Shown here: piece after piece, positions 33,901-47,500 of the stretch
Position numbering within the stretch: the stretch's first letter is position 1
Layout of the letters: each line of letters starts with the position of its first letter
Source: Owenia fusiformis
Lineage: Eukaryota; Annelida; Polychaeta; Sabellida; Oweniidae
Direction: 5' to 3'
Length of the DNA stretch: 64,000 bases
Assembly (NCBI GenBank): GCA_903813345.2
Contig: CAIIXF020000010.1
Coordinates: forward strand, 10,782,349-10,846,348
Notes under the pieces: generated by a model
Seen by the model: only the letters and a program-made list of their open reading frames with translations
What the model was told of the DNA's origin: nothing
Databases searched by the model: none
Program-made: the position numbers and the translations under genes

Positions 33901-36900
33901 TAACTCAGTCTCCATGTCTTCTCTACTGTACACCGATCACAATCAATTTTTCCATGTTCTTATAGAACTCACAAGATGGCATTCATAAAATCAGAGTGGC
34001 ATATGGGAATGGCCTACGTTCTGATATCTGGCAGGAATTTAAAGATCGTTTCAAGATACCAAGGATACTTGAGTTTTATGCCGCAACAGAGGGCAATGCA
34101 GGTTTCCTCAATATCGACAACAAATTTGGATCAGTAGGGCGGTTGTCACCTCTTCTGGTAAGCAGATGATCTGGGTTACTTACATGCTCTTACATATACT
34201 GATCCCAAGCTGCTATCCTCTGACTTTATCCCATCGAACGAAGTTTGGAGGGATATAGGGAATGCCTCCATACGTAAATAAATAAGTTCTGCTCGAAAAA
34301 CAATTTTCAAAATGGCCGCTCGTTTAAAAATGGCAGCCATTTTGGTGCAGATTTTACAGTAATTTAGGTAAAATATATAAAGCTGTAATAGCAATATGTT
34401 TTAAATGTAAAAAAATTGTATAAGACATTAATAAGGCTAGAAATGTAAATATTTAAGAAGCACATGGCATTTTATATGTGGCTACTTAGAAGCATATTTC
34501 ACTTTCTGATGACAACCTGGCTAGTGAGTAACCAGTAAGGTCCGGGAAGTTAAAATTATAATTTTAAGATTGTAATTTTTTAGCAAAAGATTTTCCCAGT
34601 AGAGTTTGTGAAGTATGACATTGAGCAGGGTGCTGCTGTACGAGATTCTAATGGCAGATGTATCAAAGCTGAAAAAGGTAAATTACCTCTTGTCATAGTC
34701 TCCAACATTTTTGGGCAGGTGGCGTTTGGAGTTCAGTGTCTGTAACAAATGGCATGTGGTGACATTTTGCTTGAAATGCCTTGTTTATGAATACAATATA
34801 TGGCAACTAAGGAAAATATGGAAAAACTGAGGAATACATGGGAAAACTGCCACGCTACATTGCCATAACCAGACTTTATCAAGAGATTACAAGGACCACA
34901 AAATTACCAATTTTGCCCAAAAAGGAACTTTGACCAATCGTCAGGTTTGATAAAAACTCCTTCATAAAAGATAGAGTTTGTATACATACTTTAACATTAC
35001 AGGGGAAGCAGGCCTAATGGTATGTAAGATCAAGAAGGATTCAGAGTTTGATGGTTACAAGGGGCAAGCCTCATTGACCAACAGTAAGATTCTGCAGGAC
35101 GTTCTAGTACCTGGGGATCAGTACTTCAACTCAGGGGATCTCTTCACAAGGGATGACATGTATTTTATCTATTTCAAGGACCGGATTGGAGATACATTCA
35201 GGTAAATAAAAAATAGGGTGATGATTGCACTCTTAGTAACATTTAGAAATACAAAAAGGCCTGTGTAAGTGGAACACCTTTGGTACATTCCTCAAATACA
35301 TGTTCCATTTGTGAGATGTTCCACTTACAGAGGTTTATTTTACATCAAGTTAATGATAAAAAGAACTGTTCCATTTACAGAGATGTTCCATTTTACAATA
35401 ACTGCTACAGTACAGTGATCTCCACATGATTTTTTCGTAAGTGGGTTCAAAATTCTAATTTTCACAATTCAGATCAAAATTGGTCAAAATATGCCCATTT
35501 TTCCTAATTTTTCTCATTTTCAAGTGCATGGTGCAAATGGATTTTCAGGTGGGTGTAAGCCTGTTTTTAAAATCTCAGGTGGGTGCTGTGCCCACTTGCT
35601 TTAATGCTGGGGAGATCACTGCAGTATGTTGCAGAAGTATTGTGATGAGTTGAATTTGTATTATTTATGATAATACTACTAAATTGTTAATTATCTTATA
35701 GCTTGGTATAATAATGATTATCCCATCGAACGAAGTTCGGAGGGATATAGGGAACGCCTCCGTCCGTCCGTCCGTACGTATGTCCGTCCGTCCGGCCGTC
35801 CGTCCGTCTGTCCGTCCGTCTGGGCGATAACTCAAATACCGTTGGCCCGATTTTGTTCATATTTTGTACAAATATACCCTATGGGAGTAGAAGTTCTGCT
35901 CGAAAGCCGATTTTCAAAATGGCCGCTCAATTCAAAATGGCGGCCATTTTAGTGCCGATTTTACAGTAATTTAGGTGCAATATGTAAAACTGTAATAGCA
36001 ATACGTTTTAAATGTAAAAAAATTATGAAGGACATTAATAAAGCTATAAATGTAGACATTAAAGAAGCACATGGCAGCCATCTTGAAAAATGGCGGCCTT
36101 TACTCATTATTTTACGATTTTTGCTATAACTCGAAAAGTAGTGGAGCGATTTTGTTCATATTTGGTGTGTGAATACTATAAGCATTGCACACTGCCTAAA
36201 GACACTTTTGGTAGAAGGCGGCCATTTTTCAAAATGGCCGCCATTTTAACGTATATTACTATAACTCGAAAAGTAGTGGAGCGATTTTGTTCATATTTGG
36301 TATGTGAATACTATTAGTCCTATGACACTTTTGGTAGAATGCGGCCATTTTGAAAAAAAATTTGAAAAATGGCCGCCATTTTAACATATTTTACTATAAC
36401 TCGAAAAGTAGTGAAGCGATTTTGTTCATATTTGGTATGTTTCATATTTCATATGTGAATACTATAAGCATGGCACACTGTCTAATGACACTTTGGGTAG
36501 TAGGTGGCCATTTTGAAAAATGGTCACCATTTTTATGTTTTTTACTATAACTTGAAAAGTAGTGAAGCGATTTGGTCATATTTGATATGTGAATACTCAT
36601 GAGCCTTGCACACTATCTCATGACACTTCAGATAGTAGGCAGCCATTTTATAAAAATGACTCGAAAACTACTATAACTCGAAAAGTAGTGGAGCAATTTT
36701 GTTCATATTTGATATGTAAATACTTTAAGCATGGCACATTGTCTAATAAAACTTTGGGGAGTAGTCAGCCATTTTGAAAAATGGCCACCATTTTTATGTG
36801 TGTTATTTTACAAGTACATGTATGCGATTTTTCAAAGATTTTATAGGTGGCTACTTAAAAGCATATTATTTCTTCTGATGACAACTTGGCTAGTGAGCAA

Positions 36901-39900
36901 CCATTTTGAAAATGGTGGCCTTTCTGGTGTGTTGTTTTATGATGTTTGCTATATATTTCGTTTGTAAAAATGCCAGCCATTTCTGTTCGATGGGATTCGC
37001 TACGCTTTGGCGTTGCCGTTGTTCTGGTTGGTGATGAAGAGGCCAAGCTAGATGCTGTGTCGTAAACATGAGGTAGTGAGTTGGAGACGCATGAGCTCCT
37101 TGTGCTTTGTTATTATCTTGATGTTCACTGCATTTTTGAAAATCTCTGTTTCAGATTTAAGGGTGAAAATGTGTCTACAATGGAGGTTTCGAATGTATTA
37201 TCTAGTTGTTCCTTTATACAAGACGCATGTGTTTATGGAGTTGCTGTGCCAGGTAAGTCTTGGATTTAATGAAAAAATGTGCTTGTGTTGGCGATCGGCA
37301 GTTGGCGATCAGTGCAGGGTATTTCCTAAGCGCCGGACCGTTGGACCAGACCGACCAATTTTCGCAGGGTCCTATAGAAATTGAAAATTACCGGACCTCG
37401 TGACCGATGGCTTAACTGGACATGTAAACATACTTTCCAAGTCATGTCCGACGATTGGAAGCTGACTTTTCCACAGTATAAACTAATGACAACTCTGATT
37501 AATGCAAAAAATTAAATAAATGTTACAAATTTTGCAAATACGTTTTGTTTTCAAGACGAGAGGTAAATTTCGGATCGTTGTTTTGTAATATCGGCAACAG
37601 CGTGAAGGTCATGCACAAGGGGAATCCCCTATAATCTTTGACATACATTTATTCGCTTGACTTTTGTCATTAATTCCGTAAACGTAGGACACCTGAGGGT
37701 TCCTAGGGGAGCTCAAACCCTGCTTAAAATCATATTTACGATTATGACCATAAACATTTAATAATTGCTATAGTTTACCTGTTCAAAGACACCAAATCAT
37801 GTAGATTATAATGAAATTTCATTTTCGATTTTCACTTCTGGTAACTTCAACCAAGCTCAAAGCTCCATCTGGGTGCAAACTAGGCGGAGTTAGAGTTACG
37901 CTTGGTACAGTGCCAAGTTAAAGGGGTCTTGGGAGATCATAGTAGTGCCTATATGGCTCTGAATCCTGATTTAGAGTAGAATGACAGTGGCCTTATATTA
38001 TTGATCAGTAGGGCTGTGATGCTGATCTTGAAATCTTACAACATAGGCTTATCCGATGTTTCAAAACTTTAGAGGCATTAGAAAACCCCTTTGCAATTTA
38101 TTTACGGTCTGATTGATGTTGATACGGACCGGATATGTTTTAAAAGTACAGGTCCGTATGTCCGGCACACGATGGTACGGACCAGAGGTATTCTGAAATC
38201 ACAGGTCCGTATGTCCGGCAAGCAATTTTTCCTTAGGAAATACCCTGGATCAGCGTCTGTAACAAATTCTTACAACTTCCACTAACTCAACAAATACTGT
38301 TTAGACTGACTTCAAATTTTTTTCAAAATCATCTACATGTTTCCGGAAGTTCAAATCTGACTTTATATTTAAGATTTGACCTTTATGACCTTTTCAAGGT
38401 CAAAAATGTCTTTTTTCAACTTGCTTTAAATTGACCAATTCTTTTTCAAATCATCTACAAGTTATCATAGGTTCAAATCTGACTTTAGATTTGAGATTTG
38501 ACCTTCAATGACCTTCTCAAGGTCAAAAAAGGTCAAAAAAGTATTTTTTCAACTTGCTTCAAATTGACCAATTTTTTTTCAAAATCATCTACAAGTTATC
38601 AGACGTTCAAATCTGACTTTAGACTTGAGATTTGACCTTCAATGAACTTCTCAAGGTCAAAAAAGGTCAAAATTGTCTTTTTCAACTTGCTTCAATTTGA
38701 CCAATATTTTTTCAAAATCATCTACAAGTTATCAGAAGTTCAAATTTGACTTTAGATATGAGATTTGACCTTCAATGACCTTTTCGAGGTCAAAAAAGAT
38801 ATTTTTTCAACTTGCTTTAAGTTGACAAATCTTTTTTTCAAAATGATCTACAAGTTCTTAAAAGTTCAAATCTGACTATAGATTTGACCTTCAATGACAT
38901 TCTCAAAGTCAAAAAAAGATTTGACCTTCAACGACATTCTCAAGGTCAAAAAGGTCTTTTTCATCTTGCTTCAAATTGACCAATTTTTTTAGATTTGATA
39001 TTCCACCTTCAATGACCTTTTCAGGGTCAAAAAAGGTCTTTTTACATCTTGCTTCATATCTGACTAAGATTGAACTCATAATATTGTGAGAAACAAGGTG
39101 GTGACATTTTGTCATTTTAATGCCTTGTTGAGATTGAATTACAACACACTTTAAAGATGGATAAAAATGGTCAATAATCTGACAAAATAATCTACAAGTT
39201 CTCAACATTTCAAATCTGACTATAGATTTGACCTTCAATGACATTCTTAAGGTCAAAATTGATTTGACCTTTAAGGACCTCCTCAAGGTCAAAAAGGTCT
39301 TTTTTATCTTGCTTCAATTAGGTGGTGACATTTTGTCATGTTAATGCCTTGTTTCCTATTGTTTGAATAAGATTTAAAGCGGGAATAACATTGAAAAGCA
39401 TGGAAAATAAAATGAATGCACAGTGTGGGTCATATCCACTCGACAGTAGCCCCAGGCGGATGTAAATAATTAGAGTCTAGTGTAAAATTGAAGTCCCTGC
39501 ACCACATTGTCTAACATGAAAAATATGAAATTCGCCATTGTTGAATTTTATAGAACAAAGTCAGTTTTAAATACATACTTGCATATAAACATATTACTTT
39601 CTTTTTAAAGATTTTTATTCACAAGAAAACTAGTATACATATAATTTATCATCAGTGGCAACATTTTGGCAAGTGTAACTTTTCATAACTTGTCAAGTGA
39701 CAGAAAAATCCTAAGACCCACACTGATGCATTATACTGTGATCCCAAGGAACCACTAAGTCAATACTGAACTTTTTTACTGAACATAAAAAATAATTTAT
39801 TTATTCTATAGAAAAACAACCACATTTTGATCCACTTTGATTTTTTATGTAGACATATTTTGAAATAAGTAAACATCGTTCTTAGTAGCATGGGAATAAA

Positions 39901-40791
39901 ATTGAAAGAATTGTTCATTTTTAGACTTTATTTTTAGAACTCATTTTGGTCCTTTTTGAGATGTCAAGTTTATTTTATTTTATCACTTGATTAAATATTT
40001 GCCACCTCTATGAATTCCTTGTACTAATACCTTAGATGATTTTGAAAAAAAATTTCAATTTGAAACAAACAAATAGTCAAATACTCAGAAGCCAATAGGA
40101 TTAATGGTAATGTTTGTATGGCAAACATGATATTTTCACATTTCTATGTGGATATAAGCTGGGCTGTGTAACACATGGGGAATATAATTGGGAATAATGA
40201 TACCTGAGGTGAGCAGGAGATATATCTCCCACTGTATCTCCTGGTGTATGTCCCTCTCAGCATTCATTTTTTAATCCTCATAATCTACTAAGTATAGGAT
40301 AAATCAGTTGTTAATGCTCGGGTCTGGATACAGGATATAACCCTTTGGAAATATAATATATCTACTCTCGGTCCCTGTGGTCCCTTGGATAGATATATTG
40401 TATTTCTCTCAGGATATACCCTTTATCGTAAACCTCCCATTTAATAACCCTCATACATATCATATTTTTAGGCTATGATGGTAAAGCTGGCATGGCAGTA
40501 GTTTCACTAACTGAACACCAGGTGGAGCTGTCAAACACTCACCTCAGAGACATCTTTCATCATCTACAGGAACTACTTCCTCCCTATGCACAACCGAAAT
40601 TCCTCCGCCTGGAGAAAGAGATCTCGCTGACAGGGACTTATAAGCAGATGAAGGTCAGTTACTCACAAGATGGGTTCAACCCAGCTGCTATTGATAGCCC
40701 TTTATATATTGTCGACAACAGGAACAAGACTTATGTAGTGTTGGATAGTAAATTGTATGAGGAAGTAGTTAGAGGTGATTTCAAACTCTAG
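30919..40791 (+). CDS. SLC27/FATP-family very-long-chain acyl-CoA synthetase, gene 1 (11 exons)
   Basis: Exons: 30919-31182, 31528-31621, 31801-31911, 32328-32543, 32942-33100, 33449-33573, 33966-34157, 34584-34677, 35003-35201, 37155-37252, 40472-40791 (TAG). Total 1,872 nt, 623 aa. The family activates long and very-long-chain fatty acids to CoA thioesters at membranes and thereby drives uptake. Seen: an N-terminal membrane segment (about 2-20), the ATP/AMP motif YTSGTTGLPKAA across exons 4-5 (about 223-234), [25 protein letters not shown] and DRIGDTF followed by the FATP motif RFKGENVST at 485, and a C-terminal YAQPKFLRL. Overall it looks closest to the SLC27A2/A6 (VLACS) branch, but the subtype is not resolvable here. 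The family Trp in R-W-KGENV is Phe here. A paralogue lies 3.8 kb downstream. Confidence 0.93.
34227..34440. repeat. Dispersed 'ATCCCATCGAACGAAG' repeat, short copy
   Basis: In intron 7: TCCCATCGAACGAAGTTTGG and GGGATATAGGGAATGCCTCC, followed by CAAAATGGCCGC-type text, identical in order to the start of the long copy at 35727. Internally deleted or truncated. Confidence 0.6.
35727..37000. repeat. Large repeat in intron 9 with (CCGT)n and ~130-bp internal tandem units
   Basis: The ends ATCCCATCGAACGAAG (about 35728) and CTGTTCGATGGGAT (about 36983-36996) are inverted. After a (CCGT)n tract (about 35760-35825), five or more diverged units repeat CTATAACTCGAAAAGTAGTG, TTTTGTTCATATTTG and GGCCATTTTGAAAAATGG. 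The short frames in it are not genes. Confidence 0.75.
37315..38247. mobile_element. hAT-like non-autonomous element in intron 10
   Basis: The left end CAGGGTATTTCCTAAG and the right end, complement of CAGGGTATTTCCTAAGG, bound about 930 bp. The flanks GATCAGTG and GATCAGCG form an 8-bp target duplication with one mismatch. A CAGGG start and an 8-bp duplication are hAT features. No transposase frame is present. Confidence 0.75.
38290..39320. repeat. Diverged tandem repeat in SLC27 gene 1 intron 10
   Basis: Units of roughly 120-150 bp repeat ATTTGACCTTCAATGACCTT, CTCAAGGTCAAAAA, TTTTTCAACTTGCTTCAAAT and AATCATCTACAAGTTATCA. About seven units, the last ones shortened. Non-coding. Confidence 0.75.
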
Positions 40792-41689
40792 AAAGCAATA
40801 TGAAAAGAATATCTGCAGTATTCCACAGTGATTAGGTTCATCAGTGAATTGAAGATAATCTGTTTGAGTACCAAATGCAGCTGCTTTGTCATTATTAATA
40901 CTGGTATGATGTCATTGCAATTGAAAGATAAAAGTTCCATTTCCAATTTGGATCTATTTTAGACAAAGTTTCACTCAGTTTTGTCTTAAAACTGAAAAGG
41001 TGAAAATACGCCATAATACAACGTCATATGAGAAAATCTTTCTTTTCTTTTTGATAATGTTTCTGTATCTCATCTTCAAGTTGGTAAAGAAGAATTATCA
41101 AAGTTCATCAAGAATGGACGATTTTGCACAGGTACTCGTACAAGAACCTCTATTTCTTAAAGTTAATGATATTGTGGTGCATTTCAAGTCTTATTGAAAA
41201 CTATTATAGATATTTGATCTGCAATACAATATTTGGTATGCATCAAACAATATGATGTTTTTGATACGGAGGTGTATTATTAGATCTCTAGCATCTACTA
41301 GATATATAGGTGTTCTCATGTAAACATATTCACATTATATACATTGTATAGTCGAGCTTAAAAGTTATTCCTTTTATATTTGGGCCTAGGTTTTTATATG
41401 TCATACATATTTCTTACTATTTAAGATTTTTCTCCAGATCTTTGACTAACAAGTATTTTTATAACTATGTATTTACTGTTTTTATAAATAAATAAATATT
41501 TTGTGTACTTATTATAATGCAGCTTGATAATTTTTATGTCATATTGAGGTTTCATGATAACTATAAAAGTATGGAGCTGATGTTACAAGTGACACATTAG
41601 AGACTAGTTTATTTAATATGTTATTATGACTACTAGGGGACTGCAATGAACTGACAATGGTCATTTGGAATTACCTTTTTAGAAGTCAT
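40792..41689 (+). other. 3' UTR of SLC27 gene 1 and start of intergenic DNA
   Basis: AT-rich, no exon recognised. Overlapping AATAAA hexamers at about 41486-41497 are the best candidate polyadenylation signals, roughly 700 nt after the stop. Confidence 0.5.
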
Positions 41690-43205
41690 GACTCATGCAT
41701 TCACACAGTTCCATATTATCTTTACCCGACAAATAGCCAAAACCTTTCATGTAGGCATACAATTTACAGAGTCATGACCTTACATATTTTTCAGACTTTA
41801 CATGTAGTCATACAATTTTATAAACTTATGACCTTTCATATATTCCTGACCTTACAAATAGTCATACAATTTTACATAGTCATAACCTTACATATATTCC
41901 AGACCTTACATGTAGTCATACAATTCTATGAAGTCATGACCTTTTATGTACAATTTTATATAGTCATGACCTTACACATATTCCTGACCTTACATGTAGT
42001 CATACAATTTTGTGTAGTAATGACCTCACATATATTCTTGACCTTACATGTAGTCATACAATTTTTGAAGTCATGACATTACATATATTCCTGACCTTAC
42101 ATTTAGTCATACAATTTTATGTAGTCATGACCTTACATATATTCCTGACTTTACATGTCGTCATACAATTTTATGAAGTCATAACCTTACATATATTCCT
42201 GACCTTATATGTAGTCATACAATTTTATGTTGTCATGACCTTACATATATTCCTGACTTTACATGAAGTCATACAATTCTATGTAGTCCTGACATTACAT
42301 TTATTACTGACCATACATGTCGTCATACAATTTTGTGTAGTCATGACCTTACATGTAGTCATACAATTTTATGTTGTCACGACCTTACATATATTCCTGA
42401 CTTTTCATGAAGTCATACAATTTTATGTATTCATGACATTACATATATTACTGACCTTACATGTCGTCATACAATTTTGTGTAGTCATGACCTTACATAT
42501 ATTCCTGACCTTACATGTAGTCTTACAATTTTATGTAGTCATGACCTTACATACATTCCTGACTTTCAATTCAATTCAATTTTTATTTATTTCATAATTC
42601 TTATATAATATACACTATAAAAACAAGCCGCTAGACACCCTACTGGGTATATGTTGCGGTTTAACAGAAATTATTAAAATGACATCTAGACTACATGTAA
42701 AAGAAAACACTTATATTATGTTACATGTAGGTATATAAAAATGGTAAAGTGAGAAAGGAGTGAGAAAGTCTATCCTTATTTAAAGCTAGCCTTAAGAATT
42801 GTTTCTGCAGTTTATGTAGACGATGACTTTACATTTAGTCATACAATTTTATGTAGTCATGACCTTACATATATTCCTGACCTAACATGTAGTCATACAA
42901 TTTTATGTAGTCATGACCTTACATATATTCATGACTTTACATGTCGTCATACATTTGTATGTAGTCATAACCTTATATATATTACTGACTTTACATGTAG
43001 TCATACAATTTTGTGTAGTCATGACCTTATATATATTCCTGACCTTACATGTAGGCATACAATTTTATGTAGTCATGACCTTACACATATTCCTGACCTT
43101 ATATGTAGTCATACAATTTTATGTAGTCATGATCTTACACATATCCCTGACCCTGACCTTTTATGTAGTCATACAATTTTGTGTAGTCATGACCTTACAT
43201 AATAT
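41690..43205. repeat. 54-bp minisatellite between the two SLC27 genes
   Basis: About two dozen units of 54 bp with the order AGTCATACAATTTTATGTAG, TCATGACCTTACATATATTC, CTGACCTTACATGT. Because 54 is a multiple of three, long open frames with an 18-residue repeat appear; they are artefacts. The array is interrupted at about 42568-42811 by unrelated DNA that begins with (TTCAA)n and TTTTTATTTATTT, like the tail of a short retroposon on the - strand. Confidence 0.9.
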
Positions 43206-44560
43206 TATAAGTTCCAGAATGCATCAACTAAAATGGTGAATTTACCTAATTTATGTTAGTTGTGGACTCATTTTATTAAAAAGGTGTAACAAAGCTTTTA
43301 CCCCTTTGGGCCTGAATAGTATGGTGTACCTTATCTCAGTAAACTTGCATCCCTGAAGCTCAGGAATGAAGTAATGCACTATTTAAAACTCACATTTCTT
43401 GTGATGTATCCATTATTTTCAGCTTTATTTATATGTTTTATTTATGTGAAGTGAAAACAAAACAGTATTGTAACTTTTCTATGTAACAGCATATGAAATA
43501 AAAAGTGAATAAAAAACTAAAAAACATGAATACATACAGTGCACTATAGTAAAAAAAAACCTTGAACATGAGGCATACTTTTAAACATGTTATGTCTTAT
43601 TCATCGGCCTCAGTCCTTCTCCGTTATATCAAACAGCTGCAAAAAATCATCAAAAGAGTTGGAACTCAAGAGTTAAGGTTGGCCAAGTTGAATGAACAAT
43701 TTGAATTTTCAGGTCTATAAATACCCCTTTTAGGCCTGGTCCTCAACAATTTGGTATTTTGCCATCAGCATTTGTATCCTGTCATTCAGTAAATAATGCA
43801 TTTATTAATACATTTTATATTCATTGAGTTTAGTACATGTGCATTTATTTTTAAATCTATTAATAGCACTGTATTAAATGGGTACTTAACCATTTAAGGT
43901 ACAATTTTGAGCAGTGTTTTACACTGCAGAGTTTTAAGCTAGTACATGTCTATGTTAACAGCTGGAGCATTTAAACACAAATAGAAACAAAAAACATTTC
44001 ATAAAGAAGGAACCAGGAAGAGAAAAAAAATCCATAGATGTTAAAAGAGATGGAGTTTTATTAATTTATTTAGAATTGTTAAAAATAATGTGATAATACA
44101 GATTTTCAAATCTGATGATGTGAAAGCAATGGTTTTGAAAGCCAAAACTATATTTACAATGCACTCCAAGTGAAATATATTAATGCACACTATTTATTTG
44201 TGGAAATAAAGGATACAATACAATACTACCAGACTGCTTATTTGAAAGGCACACCAACTGGACTTGTTAATGTATATTACTTTATGATTTATTAAACAGA
44301 TTAGTTCAAGATTAGTCCAGAGTTCAGGGGTCTCGTGTTTGTATTAGTTAGTATACACACATATTGATGTATACATATCACACGATGTGTTTGATATATC
44401 AGTAGTCTTGTTGTCTTGAGAGACAGCTTTTATTGGCCAGATACTAAAAGATGTGCACTTTGAACTGAACTTTATGCTGCTACTTTAGAGTATTAGACCT
44501 GGGTTCAAAAAGTAACACCAGCTCTATATAGAGTATTCCTTAGCTATAACTGCTCTGAGG
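43206..44560. other. Intergenic DNA upstream of SLC27 gene 2
   Basis: No coding exon recognised. A CTATATAG element at about 44523-44531 is only ~30 bp before the start codon, too close to be an ordinary TATA box for this start. ATTCCTTAG nearby may instead be a splice acceptor of a 5' UTR exon. Confidence 0.35.
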
Positions 44561-47500
44561 ATGGGAGCATTAGGCTGCCTGTTTAACTTTGCTCTGTGGG
44601 CAGGGGGATTAGGAGGATCAGTTGGTTTGTTGTTATACCTCATCATAAAGTACAAAGCACCATGGATTGCACTGGATTTAAAGTACCTCGCAAAACTAGG
44701 GAAAACAAAGAAGAAACTTATGGGATATGCCGCGAAACATTGGACAATGGTGGATATATTTGAGCAAAGGACGAGGATGTATCCGAACAAAACATTCCTG
44801 ATTTTCGGAGATGAGAAGTATACATACAGTGAGATGAACGATATGGCCAACAAAGCAGGCCATGCAGCTCTTGAGTGTGGGTTAAGACGTGGTGATATTG
44901 CAGCTGTCATGATTTACAATGAACCGATGTTCTTGGCAACTTACTTGGGTAAGATCAGTTGAAAAGCATTTTAACATGAGCACAGGGTGTAGGGCACTGA
45001 CCCCTCCCCTCTGTATTTTATGTATGTTACACAATATAAAATGGGGATGGGGAGTGACTTACTCCCATGAATAAGATTAACATCATGTAAAAGAAAGTTA
45101 AACTTGCATGTACTTTAACATCTAGCATCCATTAGCATTATCAATTTACAGTAAAACCTGTGTATTGAACACCTACCAACACATGATTTTGCTGAGAAAA
45201 AATGTGTTGGTAGGTGTTCACTACAGAGAGGATAATTCATACAGGAGTTCATAGAGTATGTTGGGAGAAAGGGTGTTCACTAGGGACAGGTGTTCAATAG
45301 TGAGGTTTGTTCACTAAGACAGGTTTTACTGTATACCAATTACCAATACATAAAAAGCACATCCTATAAGCTATTCATGTTGAAAAATTAAGACGGTGTT
45401 GAAAAATAAGAGATAAATAACATTTCAACTAAGATATAGGCTAACAATAACATTGCTTTGTTTTGAAAGACTAAAGGTATTTAGAAAATGTGTCTTATTT
45501 GATGATCTTAAACTCTTTAACTTTTTCTGCAAAAATGGTGAGAAATTTGAATATTTATTGGAAAAAATAAAATAATATTGGATAATACAACACTATTTTT
45601 TAACTTTGCTTAAGGCCTTTAATAAACCTAGAAATTGTATAAAGATTTTTAAGAATGCAGTTTTATTCCAATACACTTGAAAGCAATTTTAAATTATAAG
45701 AATATAATGTACATGTATAACTCATTTTATCTTACCTTATGTCTATTGATATGTTTATTAATTTATATTGGTCCTGATGATTTCTATGAAGTCTATGAAA
45801 TCTTGTTTATATCTGTACTTTGCACTTAGTTCAACTAATGAATAAAATAAGGAAAGTTGGTCCTATTCACAGTCCATACCTTTTGATTTGTATTTATCTG
45901 AACATACACTGTTAGTGCCTCCATTATACCTCAGAACAGTATAAAAATGTGAAATTAAATGATGTTAAAGGTCATGTTTTAAGTTGAGATATATAAGCTT
46001 CAACTATGTAACCTTGAAATAAAAAAATGTGAAAAAAATCAAAAATTAATGATAAAAAGCACAATCTATAAAACATTTAAACTGATAAACACCATAAAGA
46101 GATGTATGAGCTTTTCTATATTGAAAATGGTTTTTCACATACAACCTCTGTTGCTGGTTGTTATGTGGTTTATTTATCAAATAATTGATTAATATGGAAT
46201 GAAAAGTATATAGTAGTATTAATTATAGTTTATTAGATTATATAATTAGTAAAGAACAGACATTCCGGACAAAAGAATAAGTCACAAGATATCAAGACAC
46301 AAATAGAGAGTACAAACACATGCTTTACAGGACAAATTCCCAGACTATTCCTATGCTGCCTATGAGACAGTGTCTAAATGAATTATATTTTAGCCAATAG
46401 TAGTCTAAGCCAGGATCTCATCTGCCTCTTTTGTTTGTTTAACAGATCTATGATGAAAAAGACGAGGAGTGAATAACTCATAAGTGTTTGGGTAGGGTAA
46501 TTAAGTGATGGTGTTGTTATGTTATGGAAAACAAATGGTCATGTTTGAGAAATGAATGGGGATTTTGTATTGTAAAATGTTGATTTTCTTGCCAAACATT
46601 TCCCCGCTTTGTTACAAAAGAGGGCCGGGGGGGGGGGGGGGGGGGCATGGGGGTTGAAAATCAAAACTCTTTACCTGAAAAAGAAATTGAAGATTATCTG
46701 ATGTTGATTGTATGTAACACAACATAATATTATGTTATTTATAAACCTCATTTTATTTTATTTTATGACAGGTTTGATGAAGATAGGTGTTCAAACTGCA
46801 TTTCTCAACTTCAACCTGAGGCACAAGTCCCTCCAGCATTGTTATGCAGTCAGTAATGCCAAGGTTCTCATTGTGGGAAAAGGTAAGGAACTCTCATGTA
46901 TTATTGAACTGATTACGCCTTTTATGATATGGACATATGGAATAGGGCATACATGTATAGGATATACAAATCATACAATATACTTATTGTATAGTTTATT
47001 GAAAGGTTCCATGAAGAAAATACTCCGGAACACAGATGAATTTGAAATACCCTCTCCGCTGTGGTTGGACGTGAAAAATAATTTCTATTGTAGGAGATGA
47101 GCTCCTCCATGCTATCCAAGAGATTGACTCTGATATCCGCAGTGACGACATGAAGATCTATGTCCAAGGCCATGGTGATAAGACTTTAGAGAAGGGCTAC
47201 CTTTCATTTGATGACCTCTACAAAAAGGCGCCTACAAATAACATTAATGCAAAGATCAGGGCAAACATAGAAATGCAAGACCCAGCTTGTTATATCTATA
47301 CATCTGGCACAACAGGTATGATTGTAGTTGAAACTGGTGTGATTGTAGTTGAAATTGGTGTAATTGTAGTTGAAACTGATGTGATTGTAGTTGAAACTGG
47401 TGTGATTGTAGTTGAAACTGGTGTGGTTGTAGTTGAAACTGGTGTGATTATAGTTGAAACTGGTATGAATGTAGTTGAAACTGGTATAATTGTAGTTGAA

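Noticed and set aside
35755-35830. CRISPR-like or regulatory array in the (CCGT)n tract
   Set aside because: A simple tetranucleotide repeat at the start of a dispersed element, with no spacers or defined units.
41657-43239. Long open frames of an 18-residue repeat (two of 139-195 aa)
   Set aside because: They are produced by a 54-bp tandem repeat whose period is a multiple of three; no splice context, start context or family similarity.
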